From positions 1 to 15,893 of the forward strand of contig JAWOAS010000221.1 in NCBI GenBank assembly GCA_046498405.1: 15,893 nucleotides of DNA, written 5' to 3'. The translations under genes and the position numbers were made by a program. Source of the DNA: T1Sed10-49 sp046498405. GTDB taxonomy: Bacteria > Actinomycetota > Nitriliruptoria > Euzebyales > Egibacteraceae. This document shows, in pieces, positions 14,266 to 15,893 of this stretch. The notes beneath the pieces are model-generated. The model saw nothing but the letters and a program-made list of their open reading frames with translations. It was not told the DNA's origin and searched no databases. Within the stretch, counting starts at the first letter, position 1, and each line of letters begins with the position of its first letter.

Positions 14266-14380
14266 GGCGGGCCGCGACGACACGCTCCGGCGGGCCGCCG
14301 TCGGCACCTGGGCGCAGGGGCGCCCGCGGGAGCCCGACCCGACGGGGCCGACCCCTGACGACGCACTCGAGGGGACGACG

Positions 14381-14806
14381 ATGCGTGAGCACCAGCGGCA
14401 GGGCGGCTTCTCCCTGGCCGAGCACGGCGGGGACCTCGACGTGGCGGTGTGGGGTCCGACGCTGCCCTCGTGCCTCGACGCCGCGCTCGCAGCGCTCGCG
14501 ACCCACGTCGCCGAGGTCGGCGACGAGCAGGCACGCGAGCGCCGTCCCGTGGAGGTGACCGGCCCACCGGAGGCGCTCCTCGTCGGCCTCCTCGACGAGG
14601 CGATCGCCCTCCTCGACGCCGAGGGGCTGGTGGCTTGCGGCTTCGAGGGAGACGTCGCCGACGCCGCGCTCAAGGGCGAGGTCGTCGCGGTGAGCCTCGA
14701 GGGGCTCGCGCTGCTCGGCGCGCCGCCGAAGGCCGCGACGTGGCACGGCGCCTGGCTCGTCGACAGCGAGGACGGCTGGCGCGGCCACGTCATCCTCGAC
14801 CTCTAG
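14381..14806 (+). CDS. Archease (RtcB cofactor)
   Basis: A 141-aa protein of the archease family (about 140 aa), which promotes guanylylation and multiple turnover of RtcB. The usual N-terminal HTAD motif is altered to HGGD (H15, D18). The metal-binding aspartate near the C-terminus is present as D140 in HVILDL. The middle LLVGLLDEAIALLDAEGLV and the K-A-A-T-W-H segment (117-122) match the family pattern seen as K-A-V-T-Y-H elsewhere. The ATG has GAGGGGA 5 nt upstream. Gene position, divergent from rtcB, strongly supports the call. A GC hairpin at 14899-14933 (GGCGCGGC with GCCGCGCC) about 90 nt after the stop may terminate transcription. Confidence 0.9.
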   Translation: MREHQRQGGFSLAEHGGDLDVAVWGPTLPSCLDAALAALATHVAEVGDEQARERRPVEVTGPPEALLVGLLDEAIALLDAEGLVACGFEGDVADAALKGEVVAVSLEGLALLGAPPKAATWHGAWLVDSEDGWRGHVILDL

Positions 14807-14987
14807 GGGTCTCCTGGCGGGATGGCGACAAGGACGCCGACGGCAGGCGCCGGTTGCGATGGCGTTGTGGGTGGCGGATCCCACGCACGGCGGGCATCGG
14901 CGCGGCGCCAGTCCCCGGGTCCGCGGCCGCGCCGGGGCGGCCGCCGGGCAACTCGGCCAAGAAAGTCAGAAAAACCTGTGGGAAGCC

Positions 14988-15016
14988 TTGACAGGGGTCG
15001 TCGCACGGGGCATACT
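14988..15016 (+). promoter_or_regulatory. Sigma-A-type promoter of the DUF222 gene
   Basis: TTGACA at 14988-14993 is a consensus -35. It is followed by an ideal 17-bp spacer and CATACT at 15011-15016 as the -10. The predicted transcript start, 7 bp past the -10, is the A of the ATG at 15023, so the mRNA would be leaderless. An AT-rich stretch (AAGAAAGTCAGAAAAACC) lies just upstream. This is the best promoter in the window. Confidence 0.85.
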
Positions 15017-15032
15017 TCGAACATGTATTCGA
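15017..15032 (+). promoter_or_regulatory. LexA-type SOS box over the DUF222 start codon
   Basis: TCGAACATGTATTCGA matches the actinobacterial LexA operator TCGAAC-N4-GTTCGA with one mismatch (A for G at 15027). It abuts the -10 box and covers the predicted transcript start and ATG, so bound LexA would block initiation. LexA-controlled 13E12-repeat genes are known in Mycobacterium tuberculosis, which supports the reading. Confidence 0.7.
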
Positions 15033-15871
15033 TACCGCAGCGGCGACGGCACCGCCCCAGCCCCCACGGCTGCCAGCGCCTCCCCACGCCCGCCGCTGCC
15101 ATCGCCCTCGCCGCCGAGGAGCCCGCCGGCTACACCACGGCGGTGCAGCCCGGAGGGTCCAGCGTTACGACCACCGCCACGATCGCGACGCTCGCCGCCG
15201 AGGAGCCCGCCGGCTACACCACCGCCGGCGACGGCGCCGGCGCCACCACCGGCGACCCCGGCTCGACCACCGACGGCGGCGCAGGCGCAGGCGCAGGCGC
15301 AGGCGCGGGTGCGGCGGCGGGGTTCGGGGGTGCGTTGTCGCTGGTGGGGCTGCTCGAAACCATCGGTGAGGCGCTCGGGCAACTGGCCGGGCTGCCGCTG
15401 GGCGGCGCGGTCGGCGACACCGAGCTGCTCGACGCCCACACCGCCCTGACGGGGCTGCTGGCCAGGGTGCACCGTGAGCGGCTGCGGGCGCTGGGCGAGA
15501 TCGACGAGCGCGGCGCCTACCGGCTGGCCGGGGTCCGCTCAGCGGCCTCCCTGCTCGAGCGCTGCCACCAGCACACCCCCTACGAGGCGCTGGGGTATGT
15601 CCGCACCGCCAACGAACTGCCCGACCTGCCCGACACCGACGCCGCCCTGGCGCGCGGGGAACTCAACTACGAACAAGCCGCCGTGGCCGCCAAAGCCTGG
15701 CGCAAGCTCCGCCTCGACACCGACCGCTGGGACCAAGAAGGCAACAACAACCAGCACGGAGGTGGTCGTCAACCGCCGCGCCTGGGATTCGCTGCCGAAG
15801 GACCTGCAGGCGATCATGCGCAACGCGGCCCGAGCAGGGTGGCCGCTGAGCGGACCCCGGCCAGCCGGTAG
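15023..15871 (+). CDS. DUF222 / 13E12-repeat family protein, 3' part disrupted
   Basis: The frame gives 282 aa from an ATG placed by the promoter and SOS box; an ATG at 14822 in the same frame lies upstream of the promoter and is unlikely. Residues 1-105 are low complexity, including LAAEEPAGYTT twice, 28 residues apart, and a (Gly-Ala)n run. Residues 110-235 match the N-terminal DUF222 domain of 13E12 proteins: LLARVHRERLRALGEIDERGAYRLAG, quoted as LLARVHRERLRALG then EIDERGAYRLAG, then SAASLLERCHQHTPYEA and ALARGELNYEQAAVAAKAW. These proteins normally continue into an HNH nuclease domain. Here the frame after about 15720 is unrelated sequence (NNNQHGGGRQPP onward), where another frame is TRAP-like and the last 63 bp invert an earlier part of the gene. 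So the gene is broken, or the assembly is chimeric. Confidence 0.65.
   Translation: MYSIPQRRRHRPSPHGCQRLPTPAAAIALAAEEPAGYTTAVQPGGSSVTTTATIATLAAEEPAGYTTAGDGAGATTGDPGSTTDGGAGAGAGAGAGAAAGFGGALSLVGLLETIGEALGQLAGLPLGGAVGDTELLDAHTALTGLLARVHRERLRALGEIDERGAYRLAGVRSAASLLERCHQHTPYEALGYVRTANELPDLPDTDAALARGELNYEQAAVAAKAWRKLRLDTDRWDQEGNNNQHGGGRQPPRLGFAAEGPAGDHAQRGPSRVAAERTPASR
15107..15222 (+). repeat. 32-bp direct repeat inside the DUF222 gene
   Basis: An identical 32-bp segment occurs at 15107-15138 and 15191-15222, 84 bp apart (28 codons), encoding LAAEEPAGYTT both times. It is an in-frame duplication in the low-complexity N-terminal part. Confidence 0.85.
15278..15307 (+). repeat. GGCGCA hexanucleotide microsatellite
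   Basis: Four exact GGCGCA units followed by one GGCGCG, encoding a Gly-Ala run. Being a multiple of three, copy-number change would lengthen or shorten the linker without a frameshift. Confidence 0.8.
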
Positions 15872-15893
15872 GCGCCGCGCTCGTCGATCTCGC
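15495..15893. repeat. 63-bp inverted repeat ending at the right edge
   Basis: The last 63 bp of the window (15831-15893) are the reverse complement of 15495-15557, with a single mismatch (15548 against 15840). The arms are separated by 273 bp and the right arm is cut by the window end, so the true repeat may be longer. The left arm encodes EIDERGAYRLAG and SAASLLE of DUF222. The right arm is the same coding sequence on the minus strand. Confidence 0.9.
15741..15830 (+). pseudogene. Fragment resembling a TRAP-transporter solute-binding protein (DctP type)
   Basis: In the frame shifted by one from the DUF222 frame, this stretch reads TSTEVVVNRRAWDSLPKDLQ then AIMRNAARA. It closely resembles the conserved segment of DctP-family periplasmic binding proteins (typically N-K-x-W-x-x-L-P-x-D-L-Q-x-I). 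It is only about 30 residues, without the signal peptide or the rest of the protein, and runs straight into the inverted DUF222 arm. It is either a gene relic or foreign sequence joined in assembly. The match is from memory of the family. Confidence 0.5.

Noticed and set aside
14180..14380. N-terminal extension of archease
   Set aside because: Archease homology begins at about 14405 and a good ribosome binding site precedes the ATG at 14381; the extension covers the divergent promoter region.
13008..14558. 516-codon plus-strand open frame
   Set aside because: It is antisense to RtcB and overlaps archease in a wrong frame.
14822..15022. Upstream in-frame ATG start for the DUF222 gene
   Set aside because: It would lie upstream of the consensus promoter, has a weak start context, and encodes an Arg/Gly-rich stretch unlike the family.
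1..15893. tRNA, rRNA, prophage, transposase or toxin-antitoxin genes
   Set aside because: None was recognised on reading both strands; small elements could have been missed without computation.

Overview
The window is very GC-rich (roughly 70-75% by eye) with actinobacterial-style coding: strong third-position G/C, many GTG/TTG starts, GGAGG-type ribosome binding sites and TANNNT -10 boxes. Several families point to Actinobacteria: DUF3151, an SCO7045-like zinc-ribbon membrane protein, DUF2252, and a 13E12/DUF222 protein under a mycobacterial-type SOS box. I cannot place it more precisely than a high-GC actinobacterium, possibly a deep-branching class. There are 14 supported genes, one very short ORF, and one stretch of non-coding repeats. 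Most long open frames are shadows caused by GC bias.

Layout. 1-2305 (-): polytopic membrane protein with an N-terminal zinc ribbon, cut by the window edge. 2523-3290 (-): SDR oxidoreductase with a strong hairpin after it. 3528-4958 (-): DUF2252 kinase-like protein. 4959-5802: no gene, but three different tandem-repeat arrays (22-bp, 72-bp and 17-bp periods). 5803-6594 (-): eight-helix membrane protein, overlapped at its start by a 15-codon ORF. 6739-7125 (+): FlK-like hotdog thioesterase, whose stop codon interlocks with that of the convergent leucyl aminopeptidase at 7122-8624 (-). 8718-9182 (+): cupin, apparently leaderless. 9343-9879 (-): lipoprotein. 10115-10561 and 10561-11250 (+): DUF3151 protein overlapping an unrecognised gene. 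11321-12094 (+): alpha/beta hydrolase. 12203-12676 (-): small membrane protein. 12774-14186 (-): RtcB RNA ligase, divergent from its cofactor archease at 14381-14806 (+). 15023 to the end: a DUF222/13E12 gene with a textbook promoter and SOS box. Its 3' part breaks into a TRAP-transporter-like fragment and an inverted copy of its own sequence.

How the genes fit together. Most are short, independent transcription units of housekeeping or unknown function rather than one system. The clearest functional pair is RtcB and archease, an RNA repair/ligation module. DUF3151 and the gene after it are probably translationally coupled. No complete defence island, prophage or biosynthetic cluster was seen, and no tRNA, rRNA or CRISPR array was recognised. 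The points most worth a second look are the SOS-boxed leaderless DUF222 promoter, the helically phased 22-bp array before the DUF2252 gene, the short ORF coupled to the membrane protein, and the fold-back structure at the right edge, which may be an assembly chimera.
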